DNA from: Paenibacillus dendritiformis
GTDB taxonomy: Bacteria; Bacillota; Bacilli; Paenibacillales; Paenibacillaceae
Length of the DNA: 64,000 nucleotides
Direction: 5' to 3'
Assembly (NCBI RefSeq): GCF_021654795.1
Contig: NZ_AP025344.1
Location: forward strand, 2,728,501-2,792,500
Shown here: positions 35,649 through 44,573 of the stretch, in pieces
How positions within the stretch are numbered: the first letter of the stretch is position 1
Layout of the letters: every line of letters starts with the position of its first letter
The notes under the pieces: model-generated
Seen by the model: only the letters and a program-made list of their open reading frames with translations
What the model was told of the DNA's origin: nothing
Databases searched by the model: none
Program-made: the position numbers and the translations under genes

Positions 35649-36416
35649 TCATGCTTCCGGCTCACTGCCAAGCTGCCGCAAAAACTTGCGGGCCCGCTCC
35701 GTCTGCGGCTGGGTGAAAAATTGCTCAGGCGAGCTTTCCTCCTGGATGCTTCCGTCGCTCATAAAAATAACCCGATTCGCCGCTTCGCGCGCAAATCTCA
35801 TCTCGTGGGTGACGACAATCATCGTCATCCCTTCCGTGGCAAGCTGCTTCATAACCGCCAGCACCTCACCCGTCAATTCGGGATCGAGCGCCGAGGTCGG
35901 CTCATCGAACAGCATGATCTGCGGCTGCATGGCAAGCGCGCGGGCAATGGCTACCCGCTGCTGCTGGCCGCCGGACAGCCGGGAAGGATGTTCATTCTTT
36001 TTGTCTGACAAGCCGACCTTGGCTAGCAGCGACTCGCCAATTTCGACCGCCTCCGCTTGGTTCATTTTTTTCACGATCATAGGGGCCATCGTGACGTTCT
36101 CCAGGACGGTCATATGGGGGAACAAATTGAACGATTGGAACACCATCCCGGTTAGCGTGCGGATCTGCCGCACCGCTTCCTTCTTGGCGGCTTCGCTCAT
36201 GGAAGCGTTCCAGGCCGCGTCGCCCACCCGGATCGATCCCGCATCCGGCACCTCCAGCCCGTTCAAGCAGCGCAGCAGCGTGCTCTTGCCGGAACCGCTC
36301 GGCCCGACGAGGACTACGATTTCCCCGGAATCAATATGCAGGTTGATGTTTTCGAATACGGTCAACTCGCCGAACCGTTTGCCGAGATTGTTTACTTCAA
36401 TCATATACATGTGCAT
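35649..36416 (-). CDS. Polar amino acid ABC transporter ATP-binding protein (GlnQ-like)
   Basis: The 255-aa ATPase has Walker [10 protein letters not shown], signature [15 protein letters not shown], Walker [16 protein letters not shown] and switch His VVTHEM, plus the [19 protein letters not shown] segment typical of the GlnQ/HisP type. Of several clustered in-frame starts, ATG 36416 has AAGGA 6 nt upstream. It follows the permease by 9 nt within the 34393-38605 operon. Confidence 0.93.
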   Translation of the reverse strand: MHMYMIEVNNLGKRFGELTVFENINLHIDSGEIVVLVGPSGSGKSTLLRCLNGLEVPDAGSIRVGDAAWNASMSEAAKKEAVRQIRTLTGMVFQSFNLFPHMTVLENVTMAPMIVKKMNQAEAVEIGESLLAKVGLSDKKNEHPSRLSGGQQQRVAIARALAMQPQIMLFDEPTSALDPELTGEVLAVMKQLATEGMTMIVVTHEMRFAREAANRVIFMSDGSIQEESSPEQFFTQPQTERARKFLRQLGSEPEA

Positions 36417-36425
36417 CACACGTCC

Positions 36426-37070
36426 TTAATAGGCTTTGGACAACCGCGTCTCGATGCGGTTCAGAATATAGGAGAAAAATACGCTCATTACCCAATACAT
36501 GAGCGCGATCGCCACATAAAAAGGCATGGCGACATAATACTGCGCGATAAGCAGTTGGGCGGAGCGCAGCAGCTCGGTCACGGTGACGATGGAGACGAGC
36601 GACGTCTCCTTCAGCATCCCGATGAACGTGTTGCCGAGGGGCGGGATCGCCACCCGCGCCGCTTGCGGCAGCACGACGCGCCGCATCGTCTGCCAAGGCG
36701 ACAAGCCCAGGGATTGAGCGGCTTCCGTCTGCCCGCCGGGCACGGATAGAATCGCGCCGCGGAGCGTCTCGGACAAGTACGCGCCGATGTTGATACTCAG
36801 GGAGATGAAGGCCGCGGTCAGCGGCCCCAGCGTGATTCCGAAATCGGGCAAGCCGTAATAGATAATGAAAATCTGCACCAGGATCGGCGTGCCCCGAATA
36901 AGGGACACATATCCTGTGGCAAGAGCACGGATGAGCCGGTTTCCTTTCAAGCGGGCAATGGCGACGATGATCCCGATAATGAGCCCGAAAAACATGGAGA
37001 CGATCGTGATCAGCAAGGTATAGTACGCGCCTGTTAATAGAAATTGGAAATTACTAAAGACCAGCTCCAT
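36426..37070 (-). CDS. Polar amino acid ABC transporter permease (HisM-like)
   Basis: This 214-aa, five-helix permease has the His/Glu family features: YYTLLITIVSMFFGLIIG at the N-terminus, RGTPILVQIFIIYYGLP and the ATPase-docking loop GQTEAAQSLGLSPWQTMRRVVLPQA. AGGAGG precedes the ATG by 8 nt. It probably functions as a homodimer, since only one permease is encoded. Confidence 0.93.
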   Translation of the reverse strand: MELVFSNFQFLLTGAYYTLLITIVSMFFGLIIGIIVAIARLKGNRLIRALATGYVSLIRGTPILVQIFIIYYGLPDFGITLGPLTAAFISLSINIGAYLSETLRGAILSVPGGQTEAAQSLGLSPWQTMRRVVLPQAARVAIPPLGNTFIGMLKETSLVSIVTVTELLRSAQLLIAQYYVAMPFYVAIALMYWVMSVFFSYILNRIETRLSKAY

Positions 37071-37097
37071 TATCTGTATCCTCCTGGCTCTTGCTCA

Positions 37098-37913
37098 TTA
37101 GAAGTTCGGATCGACATCGAACCACTTATGGAAGATTTCCGTGAACGTGCCGTCGGCTTTCATCTCGGCGAGCGCTTGATTGATCGCATCGAGCAGCTCT
37201 GGATTGTTTTTGCGGATCGCGATTCCGGCAAAATCCTCTTTAATCGGCTCGCCGACCGCTTTCACCTTGAACTGGTTTTTCTCGATAAGCGGCTTGATGG
37301 CGAACACGTTATTGATCGTCGCGTCGATGCGGCCGACGTCCAGGTCTTTCAGCGAGGTGATGACATCGTTATATGTGGAGATCTCGAACGTGCCGACCTT
37401 CGGCATCGCGACGTCGCGCAAATATTTCTCGTCATTCGTCCCGAGCCCGACGCCGATCTTTTTGTCTTTGAAATCTTCGATCTTCTGAATCGTCTCGTTG
37501 TCGCTCTTGACGATGACGTTGACGGCGTTCTTCACGTAAGGCGTGGAGAAATCCATCATCTTTTGGCGCTCCTCGGTAATCGTCACTTGGCTGACCAGCG
37601 CATCGTATTTATCCTTCTGCAGTCCTTCAATCAGTCCGGAAAATTCACCCGTAATAAATTCCGCTTCGACGCCGAGACGCTTCGCCACTTCTTTGGCGAC
37701 ATCCGCATCGAAGCCGTCGACCTCGTGCTTGTCGTTCAGGAAATTGTATGGGGCATAGGTGCCCATAAGCCCGACTTTGATTTTGCCGGACTTCTTGATC
37801 TGATCGAGCGCGTTCGCGTCCTGGGCCGGCTTGCTTCCGCATGCGGCGAGAGCGACAGAGAGTACCGTGAGCAGCAGCGCGGCTTTTGCGAATTTTTGTA
37901 GTTTGACAGACAT
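37098..37913 (-). CDS. Amino acid ABC transporter substrate-binding lipoprotein
   Basis: This 271-aa lipoprotein has lipobox LAAC with Cys25 and the family 3 solute-binding fold: KVGLMGTYAPYNFLNDKHEVDGFDADVAKEVAKRLG near residue 50 and a late LLDAINQALAEMKADGTFTEIFHKWF. Start 37913 has AAGGAGG; the longer frame upstream is not used. The GTYAPY...FDAD pattern suits cystine, polar or cationic amino acids. It lies 41 nt downstream of the TetR gene in the same operon. Confidence 0.92.
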   Translation of the reverse strand: MSVKLQKFAKAALLLTVLSVALAACGSKPAQDANALDQIKKSGKIKVGLMGTYAPYNFLNDKHEVDGFDADVAKEVAKRLGVEAEFITGEFSGLIEGLQKDKYDALVSQVTITEERQKMMDFSTPYVKNAVNVIVKSDNETIQKIEDFKDKKIGVGLGTNDEKYLRDVAMPKVGTFEISTYNDVITSLKDLDVGRIDATINNVFAIKPLIEKNQFKVKAVGEPIKEDFAGIAIRKNNPELLDAINQALAEMKADGTFTEIFHKWFDVDPNF

Positions 37914-37954
37914 GATGATAGCCTCCTTATAGGTCTTCCTATAACAAAAATGGG

Positions 37955-38605
37955 TTATCCGAGCAGCCCCCGGAATTCGAATTTGGCGGTTTCTTCGGCG
38001 ATTTCCGCTGGGGAATAGGCGGATCTGAAATCGACCTCGTGCATCGGCCCGAACAGCCATTTGGACAGGACTCCCGTAATCAAGCAGACGAGAATGCTTG
38101 CCCGCAGCGGCAGATCATGCGTACGGGGAAGCATGCCCAGCTCTACCGCCCGCAGCATGTTGTTTTTGAACGCCTCCTCGAACGTTATCCACGTTTGCGA
38201 GACCGCTTCCCGCACCGGAGGATCTGCGCCTTGGCCTTTGATCAGCAGGAAAGCCATCAGCTCCCGGTTCCGGTCGGCGAAGGCGAACAACTCCGTGAGC
38301 AGCCGGGCGGAAGAACGGACCATATCATCTGCCGTGCCTGCATGCTTGCGGTACCCTTGTTCGATGACATGAATCAGTTTCTCTTTTCCGTCTTCGATTA
38401 ATTCCAGGACGAGCTGTTCCTTGCTTTGAAAATACCAATAGAACGTTCCCTGCGACACTCCTGCGGCTTTGACCACATCGGAAATTTTCGTGCTGTGATA
38501 GCCCTTGCAGGCAAACAACTCCAGGGCGGCGCCCATCAATTGATGACGGCGGTCCTGATCTTGAATCGGTCCGGCAGCCAGCTTCCATCGCCCCTTTCCG
38601 CTCAA
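37955..38605 (-). CDS. TetR-family regulator leading the amino-acid importer operon
   Basis: The protein is 216 aa when read from TTG 38605. The helix-turn-helix is clear (QLMGAALELFACKGYHSTKISDVVKAAGVSQGTFYWYFQSKEQL, residues about 22-65). The start is odd. TTG 38605 has no ribosome site and lies inside a 16-bp palindrome. The best ribosome site/ATG combination (GGAAAGGGG before ATG 38588) is in another frame, which may mean a small frameshift at the gene's beginning. The gene probably represses itself and the downstream importer and peptidase genes. Confidence 0.85.
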   Translation of the reverse strand: MSGKGRWKLAAGPIQDQDRRHQLMGAALELFACKGYHSTKISDVVKAAGVSQGTFYWYFQSKEQLVLELIEDGKEKLIHVIEQGYRKHAGTADDMVRSSARLLTELFAFADRNRELMAFLLIKGQGADPPVREAVSQTWITFEEAFKNNMLRAVELGMLPRTHDLPLRASILVCLITGVLSKWLFGPMHEVDFRSAYSPAEIAEETAKFEFRGLLG

Positions 38606-38619
38606 CTGACGAGTCAGTT
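38604..38619. promoter_or_regulatory. Palindromic operator for the TetR-importer operon
   Basis: AACTGAC-GA-GTCAGTT, two perfect 7-nt half-sites with a 2-nt centre, flanked by TC and AA. It overlaps the TTG start codon of the TetR gene and is the only strong palindrome in that promoter. Confidence 0.65.
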
Positions 38620-38800
38620 AATGATAATTCCGATGGGATTACTATATTTTAAAATTGAGTTGGTGTCAAGCTATATTTTTGAAAGTGCCTCACAATTTTT
38701 CGGAAACCTTGATTGTTGACGGGAGAGAGGATATGATGGAAAACATAGAAAACAAAACGGTTTATATGTTTTCCGAAGATGAGTTGAAGGAGAGAGCCGC

Positions 38801-39199
38801 ATGGGAAAATCGTTAAAGGCCTTGATGCTGATCACGGATATCGGGTTTCTTTTCTATTGGGCAGTCACCTTTTTGGGGTGGATTCCGAAGCAATATCTGT
38901 ATCAGGATTACAGCAATGAGCTGCTCGTCGCCTGGAACCTGTCCTTTATTCCGTTGGATTTGCTTATTTCCGCTACAGGCCTGATCAGCATTTATTGCTG
39001 GACCAGACAGAAAGCGGCCTGGTCAACGCTTTGCTTGATTTCGTTGGTGCTTACCTTTTGTTCCGGCCTGCAAGCGATCGCGTTCTGGGCCATTCGGCTC
39101 GATTTCGATCCGGCATGGTGGATCCCGAATCTGTTCCTGATGATCTATCCGCTAATCTTTTTTTCCAAGGTGATGAAAAAGGGGGCTCGCGCAGTATGA
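38801..39199 (+). CDS. DUF5360 membrane protein (YvaD-like)
   Basis: This 132-aa protein has four predicted membrane helices (residues about 8-26, 42-65, 72-92 and 100-124) and matches the YvaD type: ALMLITDIGFLFYWAVTFLGWIP at the N-terminus and an internal WNLSFIPLDLLISATGL. Its stop overlaps the next ATG (ATGA). In Bacillus subtilis yvaD lies with an SMR gene (yvaE) and a TetR gene (yvaF). Here the TetR-like gene follows directly and the SMR gene is absent. Function unknown. Confidence 0.8.
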   Translation: MGKSLKALMLITDIGFLFYWAVTFLGWIPKQYLYQDYSNELLVAWNLSFIPLDLLISATGLISIYCWTRQKAAWSTLCLISLVLTFCSGLQAIAFWAIRLDFDPAWWIPNLFLMIYPLIFFSKVMKKGARAV

Positions 39200-39771
39200 A
39201 AGAAAGAATTGCGGCAGCGGCTGTGCAGGAGATGAAGTCCCGGGGGTTGAAATTTGCCATCCGCGATGTGACGAGCCGCCTGGGCATCAGCACGAAGACG
39301 CTATATCAATATTTTGATTCGAAGGAACACCTCGTCACCTGGATTATTCAGCACTCGATTCAAGAAATGAAGGATACCGAGCGGCGGATCTTGAATGATC
39401 CTTCTCTGACTCTGATCCAAAAGCTGAAGCAAGCGCTCATCGTACTTCCAAGCGCCTTCGTTCTCACCGATATCCGCACGCTGGATGAGCTGAAGCGGTC
39501 CTATCCGGAGCAGTGGGGGCTGGTCGATGCTTATATTAATGAGGGATGGGACAATATTCGCGAGCTTGTCGACACGGGGATTCAAGCACAGATGATTCGT
39601 CCGCTGGATATGGAGCTGTTCATCCGGATCTATGTGGGGGCGGTCTATCAATTGATGGATCCCGGGGGCGCGGACGAGCGTCATTTGCCGCTGGACACAG
39701 CCCTGACACGAACAGTTGAGCTGCTCCTGTACGGCATCGTTCTGTCAGAGCCCAGGAATGGACAACGATAG
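39196..39771 (+). CDS. TetR-family regulator (YvaF-like)
   Basis: This 191-aa protein has an N-terminal helix-turn-helix, MKERIAAAAVQEMKSRGLKFAIRDVTSRLGISTKTLYQYFDSKEHL, and a C-terminal ligand-binding helical region. ATG 39196 overlaps the YvaD-like stop; the frame is open well upstream, but only as a shadow of that gene. Co-translation suggests it controls, or responds with, the membrane protein. Confidence 0.85.
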   Translation: MKERIAAAAVQEMKSRGLKFAIRDVTSRLGISTKTLYQYFDSKEHLVTWIIQHSIQEMKDTERRILNDPSLTLIQKLKQALIVLPSAFVLTDIRTLDELKRSYPEQWGLVDAYINEGWDNIRELVDTGIQAQMIRPLDMELFIRIYVGAVYQLMDPGGADERHLPLDTALTRTVELLLYGIVLSEPRNGQR

Positions 39772-39790
39772 GGTAGAGCGACCCAAGCAG

Positions 39791-40420
39791 CTATTGCAGG
39801 AGGTTTAGGTTTCTCCTGTGACAACTGCTTTCGTTGCTCTCCTGGCCAAGGCTGACGCTGCGATGCAGCACAGGGCTTCTTCGGGCGGGAACCGGTGCGT
39901 CATCCAACCCCGAAGCGGGAGAATAATTGCCAGAGGCCGGGACGAGCGAAGCGATGAAGAGCCGCTCTTCTTCCGTGAAGAACGGGCGTCCGCAGCGGCG
40001 GAACAAGGTCAAAAATCCCCAGCATGCCCCTTTGTACATCAATGCCGCCCTCAATTCGTCGCGGAAGCCGGCGGGGGAGAGCACATTGCGGTAACGCGCG
40101 CTTCGCGCCGGCCTGCCTTCCGTCGCCCGGCTTAAGGTCGCGGTCGAATCGCCCGACAGCACCAATTCATGATAAGGAATATAATCTGACCGAATATAAT
40201 CGTATTCGAACAAGCGATCATGAATGCGCTCCACTTCCTCATCCATCACGGCTCCCGTGGACAGCAGCGTCCCGGGATCGACGGTCGTGCAGCATGAGGC
40301 ATCGAAGGGGACCGCCTGCCGCAGCAGCTTCATCAGCGTTCGTCTGTATGTTAGTGAACAGCCTTGGCTCTTGGAGAGCTTCAACAGTTCCGCTCTGATC
40401 GCTTCCATGGTCGTATTCAT
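39791..40420 (-). pseudogene. LuxR-type regulator lacking its DNA-binding domain
   Basis: The 209-codon frame starts at ATG 40420 after GAGGAGG. It contains the N-terminal GAF-like sensor region of a known Paenibacillus regulator type (RRTLMKLLRQAVPFDASCCTTVDPGTLLSTGAV; RSARYRNVLSPAGFRDELRAALMYKGACWGFLTLFRR). After FIASLVPASGNYSP the sequence loses similarity and stops after about 45 residues. The expected ~150 residues ending in a LuxR helix-turn-helix are missing. It is probably non-functional, or at most a stand-alone sensor domain. A Fur-box-like site lies 90 nt upstream. Confidence 0.65.
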
Positions 40421-40509
40421 ATTCGGCCTCCTCACGCCTCCAATAGGACGGGTTGGCACCACAAATCCCTGCTTTAAGGGATCGTGCTCAACCTGTTTTT
40501 TTGATAATT

Positions 40510-40528
40510 GAAAATGATTCTCATTATG
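40510..40528. promoter_or_regulatory. Fur-box-like operator
   Basis: GAAAATGATTCTCATTATG matches the classical Fur box at 17 of 19 positions. It lies upstream of the truncated LuxR-type gene and beside transporter-like debris (40697-40855), so it may be left over from a siderophore uptake locus. Confidence 0.62.
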
Positions 40529-40696
40529 AATGAAAAATGAGGAGTTGGGAAGAGGAGGATGCCGCGCCATTGCGGCGACGCGCATGATCCGGTCCCCTCG
40601 GAGCAGATTCCGGAACTGCTCCGCGAGACGGGCTTCGAGCACGCCGCCGCTTAGTTTGGCACCTATCTGATTCAAGCCTGGGCGGCCATCCGGGTA

Positions 40697-40855
40697 CATG
40701 AGTGAGGGCAGAAGCAAGCAGGCTATCCCCATGTTGTCCAGGGATAGCCTGCTGTGCCAGAAAGAACAGAGCTGCAGCGTCAACGCGGCGCTCGTCAAGC
40801 CTGTGCCGGCGCCAAGCAGATAAGCGGACAGCTTGCGCCAAGCGCCTGCTTCCAC
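40697..40855 (-). pseudogene. Possible FecCD-type permease fragment
   Basis: One minus frame reads WRKLSAYLLGAGTGLTSAAL, then HSRLSLDNMGIA. This recalls the FecCD motif (R.lAallvGaglalaGaalQ...RNPLasPdilGis), with altered residues. Flanking frames are broken. The link to the nearby Fur box is suggestive but the similarity is short. On the plus strand near 40600, IPELLRETGFEHAAA also resembles a methyltransferase end, so the region is a jumble of remnants. The rest of 40421-41113 holds no intact gene. Confidence 0.3.
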
Positions 40856-41113
40856 GCTTGCAGGGCAGCTTGAAGGTATCGATATAGGTTAGCAATAATA
40901 TCGGCAGGAATGAAAAAGACGGTTTGCCCGGGTGGACGGCATGGAAGCCGCATGAATATGAATGGATGCGGAACGGCGCGGAGCCCATGCTGCAATATTT
41001 TATTTCCAAAAATATGTACGGGAGGTATACTGGAAGGAATAATGGAGAAATGCTCCACAAGGCGGTTCCCGCAACGAGGGTAGATGTCTTTATGCTGGGA
41101 ACGGAGGAGAACT

Positions 41114-41659
41114 ATGAATATTGGATTCGTTCGGCATTTTAAAGTTGCCAGTCAACCCGATAACCGATGGATGACACCAGAACAATTCAATCAATGGGTA
41201 GAGCGCTATAATCATTCCGATGTTCATGCGGGCGCCTTCCTTGATTGTGATTTGAAATGGGATGTTTGCCTCAGCAGCGATTTATACAGAGCGGCGAAGA
41301 CGGCCCAACTCATTTATGGAGGTCCCGTTATCCTAACCGCGCAGCTCCGAGAGATAGGAATGAGCTGGCCCGGCTCATCCCAACTCAGACTTCACTATTA
41401 TGCATGGCAAATGATGGCCAGACTGGCTTGGTATCTCTCCCATCCTTCCCAGGAAGAGAGCAGACGAGAAAGCGTAATGCGAGCGAGACAGTTCATTGAC
41501 CACATCGAAGAGAACTATCGGCAATCCAATGTATTAGTTGTCAGCCATGGGGCCTTCATGAAATGCCTGATTCAAGAGCTGCTTCGCCGGGGCTATAAGG
41601 GGAAACGACCATATAAGCCCAAAAACGGAAAACTGTATACATATGTAAAAAAACGATAA
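41114..41659 (+). CDS. Histidine phosphatase family protein
   Basis: This 181-aa protein has the phospho-His motif FVRHFKV (the usual RHG is RHF here; the nucleophile is His8), the helper DVCLSSDLYRAAKTAQLI and the second catalytic His in VLVVSHGAFMKCL. It is a phosphoglycerate-mutase-fold phosphatase; the substrate is unknown. ATG 41114 has GGAGGAG upstream. It is followed 17 nt later by a DinB-family gene. Confidence 0.85.
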   Translation: MNIGFVRHFKVASQPDNRWMTPEQFNQWVERYNHSDVHAGAFLDCDLKWDVCLSSDLYRAAKTAQLIYGGPVILTAQLREIGMSWPGSSQLRLHYYAWQMMARLAWYLSHPSQEESRRESVMRARQFIDHIEENYRQSNVLVVSHGAFMKCLIQELLRRGYKGKRPYKPKNGKLYTYVKKR

Positions 41660-41675
41660 ATTGGGGGACTATCTC

Positions 41676-42137
41676 ATGAACGAAAAATCTAAGCTGCTCG
41701 ATCAATTCGGAGCATGGAACCGTTTTGTGCTTCAACTTGCAAATCAGGAATGGCACACGCCCATTGATGAAGGCAAATGGACGATCCATGATATTGTCAG
41801 CCATATAATGATGTGGGACAAATACTTCTATGAGGAGGCCATCTATCCTATCGCTAATGGCAAGCCAGTGACGGTGAGCGATCTTGATTTTGATGCGTTT
41901 AATCGAGAGGCCGTCGACTATGGAAAAACGCTAGCCAAGGAAGACTTGATCGCCTTGACAACGCGTTGCCGCAATCTGTTGCTGGAGACGATAGCGCGGT
42001 TCGATGACGATACGTTCTCGCGTGAATATGCGGAAGGAAAATTTACGGTCAGGACCTATTTGGAGGATTTTATCTGGCATGATCGGCATCATATGGCGCA
42101 AATCGAAGAATACAGAAGAAAATCAGGCAACGACTAA
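41676..42137 (+). CDS. DinB-family protein (YfiT-like putative metal-dependent enzyme)
   Basis: The protein has 153 aa and a four-helix-bundle DinB fold. Likely metal ligands are HIMMWDKYF (His near residue 47) and the C-terminal WHDRHHMAQIEEY, giving the three-His pattern of YfiT/DinB_2 proteins (thiol-S-transferase or hydrolase-like). ATG 41676 lies 7 nt after TTGGGGGA; the TTG in frame just upstream is part of that ribosome site. It is likely co-transcribed with the phosphatase. Confidence 0.87.
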   Translation: MNEKSKLLDQFGAWNRFVLQLANQEWHTPIDEGKWTIHDIVSHIMMWDKYFYEEAIYPIANGKPVTVSDLDFDAFNREAVDYGKTLAKEDLIALTTRCRNLLLETIARFDDDTFSREYAEGKFTVRTYLEDFIWHDRHHMAQIEEYRRKSGND

Positions 42138-42157
42138 CACCTAGAAGGAGAGCGGCA

Positions 42158-42356
42158 TGCAGTATTTTAACGAAGCGAATTATTTGTGGCAGACGTTGTG
42201 CCGAAACAAGGGCAAGCCGAGACCGTGCAGGGCGAATTCATTCGGGCGATCGAAAAGCAGAGAGGCGAGGCGCAAAGAAACGGCAACATAATCCGAAGCT
42301 TCATCGATAGGCAGGCGGTTGAAGGCACGTCATATCAATCCTGGAGGAAGCCATGA
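42158..42356 (+). pseudogene. Short frameshifted gene remnant
   Basis: A good ribosome site (AAGGAGAG) and ATG 42158 open MQYFNEANYLWQT. The better-looking continuation (VPKQGQAETVQGEFIRAIEK, then a helical charged segment) is in the next frame and ends at the TGA at 42354. A single frameshift near codon 14 explains this. The pattern resembles a small uncharacterised Bacillales protein; function unknown. The remnant overlaps the next start codon. Confidence 0.5.
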
Positions 42357-43585
42357 TGAGGGAGTTCGAAAAGAAGCTTGAGAAGTATGCGGAGCTGGCG
42401 GTGAAGGTAGGCGTAAATATTCAACAGGGTCAGATCCTTGTCATCAAAACGGCGCTGGACGCTGCCGAATTGGTTCGCTTGATTGTAAAAAAGGCATACG
42501 AGGCCGGGGCGAGCGATGTCGTGGTTCAATGGAGCGACGATGCGGTAGATCGGCTGCGTTTTGAGATGGCGCCGGACGAGACGTTGCAGACGTTCTCCGC
42601 TTGGTATGCGAAGGAGCGGGAAGAGTTTGCGGCCAAGGGCGCGGCGTTCATGTCCATCGTCTCCTCCAGTCCGGATTGGCTGCAGGGGATTCATCCGGCA
42701 CGCATCGCCAGCTTCAACAAGGCCAAGGCGACCGCAATGTATCCGTATAGCCGGTACATCCAGTCGGACAAGGTGAGCTGGACGATGATTGCCGCTCCTT
42801 CGCCGGCCTGGGCGGCGAAGGTGTTCCCGGACGTGCCGGAGGAAGAGCAAGTCGGCCGCCTGTGGGAGGCAATTTTCCATGCGGCGCGCGTCGATACGGT
42901 TAATCCGGTCGATGCATGGAAGCGGCATGTCGCCACCGTACAGGGCAGAGTGAATGAGTTGAATGAGAAGCGGTACAAAGCGCTCGTTTTTACATCGCCG
43001 GGCACGCACTTGACGGTTGAACTGCCGGAACATCACATCTGGATAGGGCTTCAGAGCACGAACGAGCAGGGCATCGCCTTTATCTCAAATATGCCGACGG
43101 AGGAGATTTACACGGCCCCGCTCAAAACCGGAGTGAACGGATATGTGTCAAGCACCATGCCCCTTAGCTATGGCGGGACAATCATTGATCGGTTTACCCT
43201 CACCTTTGACAAGGGCCGGATTGTGGATGTGAAGGCGGTAGAAGGAGAAGAGATTTTGAACAATCTCATTGCCACGGACGAAGGAGCCCATTATCTCGGG
43301 GAAGTGGCCCTTGTTCCAACTGATTCACCGATTTCCCAGTCGAAGGTGCTGTTCTATCATACCTTGTTCGATGAGAATGCTTCGAATCATTTGGCGATCG
43401 GAAGTCCATATCCCATCTGCATTGAAGGCGGAAAAACGATGTCCGCGGAGGAACTGGCGGCGGCCGGGTTAAATGCAAGCGTCACGCATGTTGATTTTAT
43501 GATCGGCTCTGCCGATATGGACATCGATGGCATTAGGGCGGATGGAACGAGAGAACCCATCTTTCGCAGCGGGACTTGGGCGTGA
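42353..43585 (+). CDS. M29-family aminopeptidase (AmpS/PepS-like)
   Basis: This 410-aa protein has the M29 N-terminal domain (EKKLEKYAELAVKVGVNIQQGQILVIKTALDAAELVRLIVKKAYEAGA) and metal-binding C-terminal domain with VKAVEGEEILNNLIATDEGAHYLGEVALV, FYHTLFDENASNHLAIGSPY and HVDFMIGSADMDIDG. These supply the Glu/His/Asp ligands of the two-metal (Co/Zn/Mn) site. It is cytoplasmic, with broad aminopeptidase activity. The ATG follows TGGAGGAAG. Confidence 0.92.
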   Translation: MMREFEKKLEKYAELAVKVGVNIQQGQILVIKTALDAAELVRLIVKKAYEAGASDVVVQWSDDAVDRLRFEMAPDETLQTFSAWYAKEREEFAAKGAAFMSIVSSSPDWLQGIHPARIASFNKAKATAMYPYSRYIQSDKVSWTMIAAPSPAWAAKVFPDVPEEEQVGRLWEAIFHAARVDTVNPVDAWKRHVATVQGRVNELNEKRYKALVFTSPGTHLTVELPEHHIWIGLQSTNEQGIAFISNMPTEEIYTAPLKTGVNGYVSSTMPLSYGGTIIDRFTLTFDKGRIVDVKAVEGEEILNNLIATDEGAHYLGEVALVPTDSPISQSKVLFYHTLFDENASNHLAIGSPYPICIEGGKTMSAEELAAAGLNASVTHVDFMIGSADMDIDGIRADGTREPIFRSGTWA

Positions 43586-43613
43586 CGGCGGCCAAGGGAG
43601 CATGCTGCCGACC

Positions 43614-43690
43614 GATAAGCGAGAAGCCATAGGCCGGATTCTGTCTACTGCGGGATCCGGTCTGTTCCTTTGTCGGAAAGGCGCGGATTC
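43614..43690 (-). other. RNase P RNA-like 3' fragment (tentative)
   Basis: Read leftward, the segment contains AGACAGAATCCGGCCTATGG followed by CTTCTCGCTTAT. This resembles the conserved 3' end (CR V plus P1 strand) of type A RNase P RNA. No CR I (GAGGAAAGTCC) or matching 5' P1 strand is found within 500 nt on the expected side, so it cannot be a complete rnpB. It may be a transferred fragment or chance. Confidence 0.22.
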
Positions 43691-43923
43691 GCACTGTTGC
43701 CCGGGAAATTTTTATCTATGTTAGTTCCTGGATAAGTATAATGAATGATGCGAGCGATTGTTCGGCAATATAAGCCCATCATTGTGCAGAGAGAATTTAC
43801 TTATATCCTAATATAAGTATGCGAAAACATGGTCAACTAAACGTGAATCGCACGGAGGTGATATAAAACGCCATTCTAAGATGAACACGCCTGACTTTCA
43901 GCATGCACGCGCCTGACTTTGAG

Positions 43924-43949
43924 CGAGCCGTCCAAAGGCTCGTTTTTTT
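43924..43949 (+). terminator. Strong small terminator hairpin
   Basis: CGAGCC pairs with GGCTCG over a 7-nt loop and is followed by TTTTTTT. It lies 340 nt past the aminopeptidase stop. A duplicated CGCCTGACTTT precedes it. No gene is recognised between 43586 and 44326. Confidence 0.7.
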
Positions 43950-44326
43950 GTATATAATTAATGCCATTAACTATCCTTCCGCTGAGGAAAATTCCAACTT
44001 TGCGGCCGCCATGGAGCGTGAAATCTATGAATCAATTAATCTCGTTAAACAAATTGAAAATACGCCAGAGGGGCTCTATTTTCTGCGGCGAAAATTGCAC
44101 TTTTTCGGAGAACGGGTGACTTGTCCCACTCTTGCACGGCTGCCAGGCAGCCCCTTCGCGATAAAAGCATATCCCGCATAATTCCAAAAAAATTGAACAC
44201 CAATAATGGCCACAGTTGTGGTACGATAGATATGTTTTTTGTCACAGGCCGACATATTTCGTTCCTGCCGGCGAGGACAAAATGGGCTTGCCATTTATCT
44301 TAAAATTGGTTATTATTCAATAACGG

Positions 44327-44370
44327 ACTATATATAGTATGGAGAACTCAATACATACACTATATATTGT
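44327..44370 (+). promoter_or_regulatory. Tandem NrdR boxes
   Basis: ACTATATATAGT (44327-44338) and ACACTATATATTGT (44357-44370) both fit the NrdR palindrome ACACWATATMTTGTGT in their cores. Their centres are 32 bp apart, i.e. about three helical turns on the same DNA face, which is the classic arrangement for cooperative NrdR repression. The nrdI start lies about 200 nt downstream. Confidence 0.75.
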
Positions 44371-44573
44371 AACGGCAAGTGGAGTTCCCTGACTAACCAA
44401 GATTCTATGTTTCTATCATTCTTCGAAGAGCAAGGAGAAGGAAGCGCCATAATCGGGCACGGTGCATCGGTTCATCGCGTCCATCGGCTTCGGTCTCTTT
44501 TCTTTGAGATGTGCTTTTTTTGGTGACTCCAGGCGGCTCTATTTGAAAGATTTCTAGGCGACGGAGGGATCAC

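Noticed and set aside
43681..43735. Cobalamin riboswitch
   Set aside because: The CACTGT-like string is too short, and no B12-box (GCCAGGA...CCTGCC) or conserved core was found.
43903..44181. A 92-aa frame before the nrd operon
   Set aside because: It starts inside terminator-proximal sequence, has no ribosome site and matches no family.
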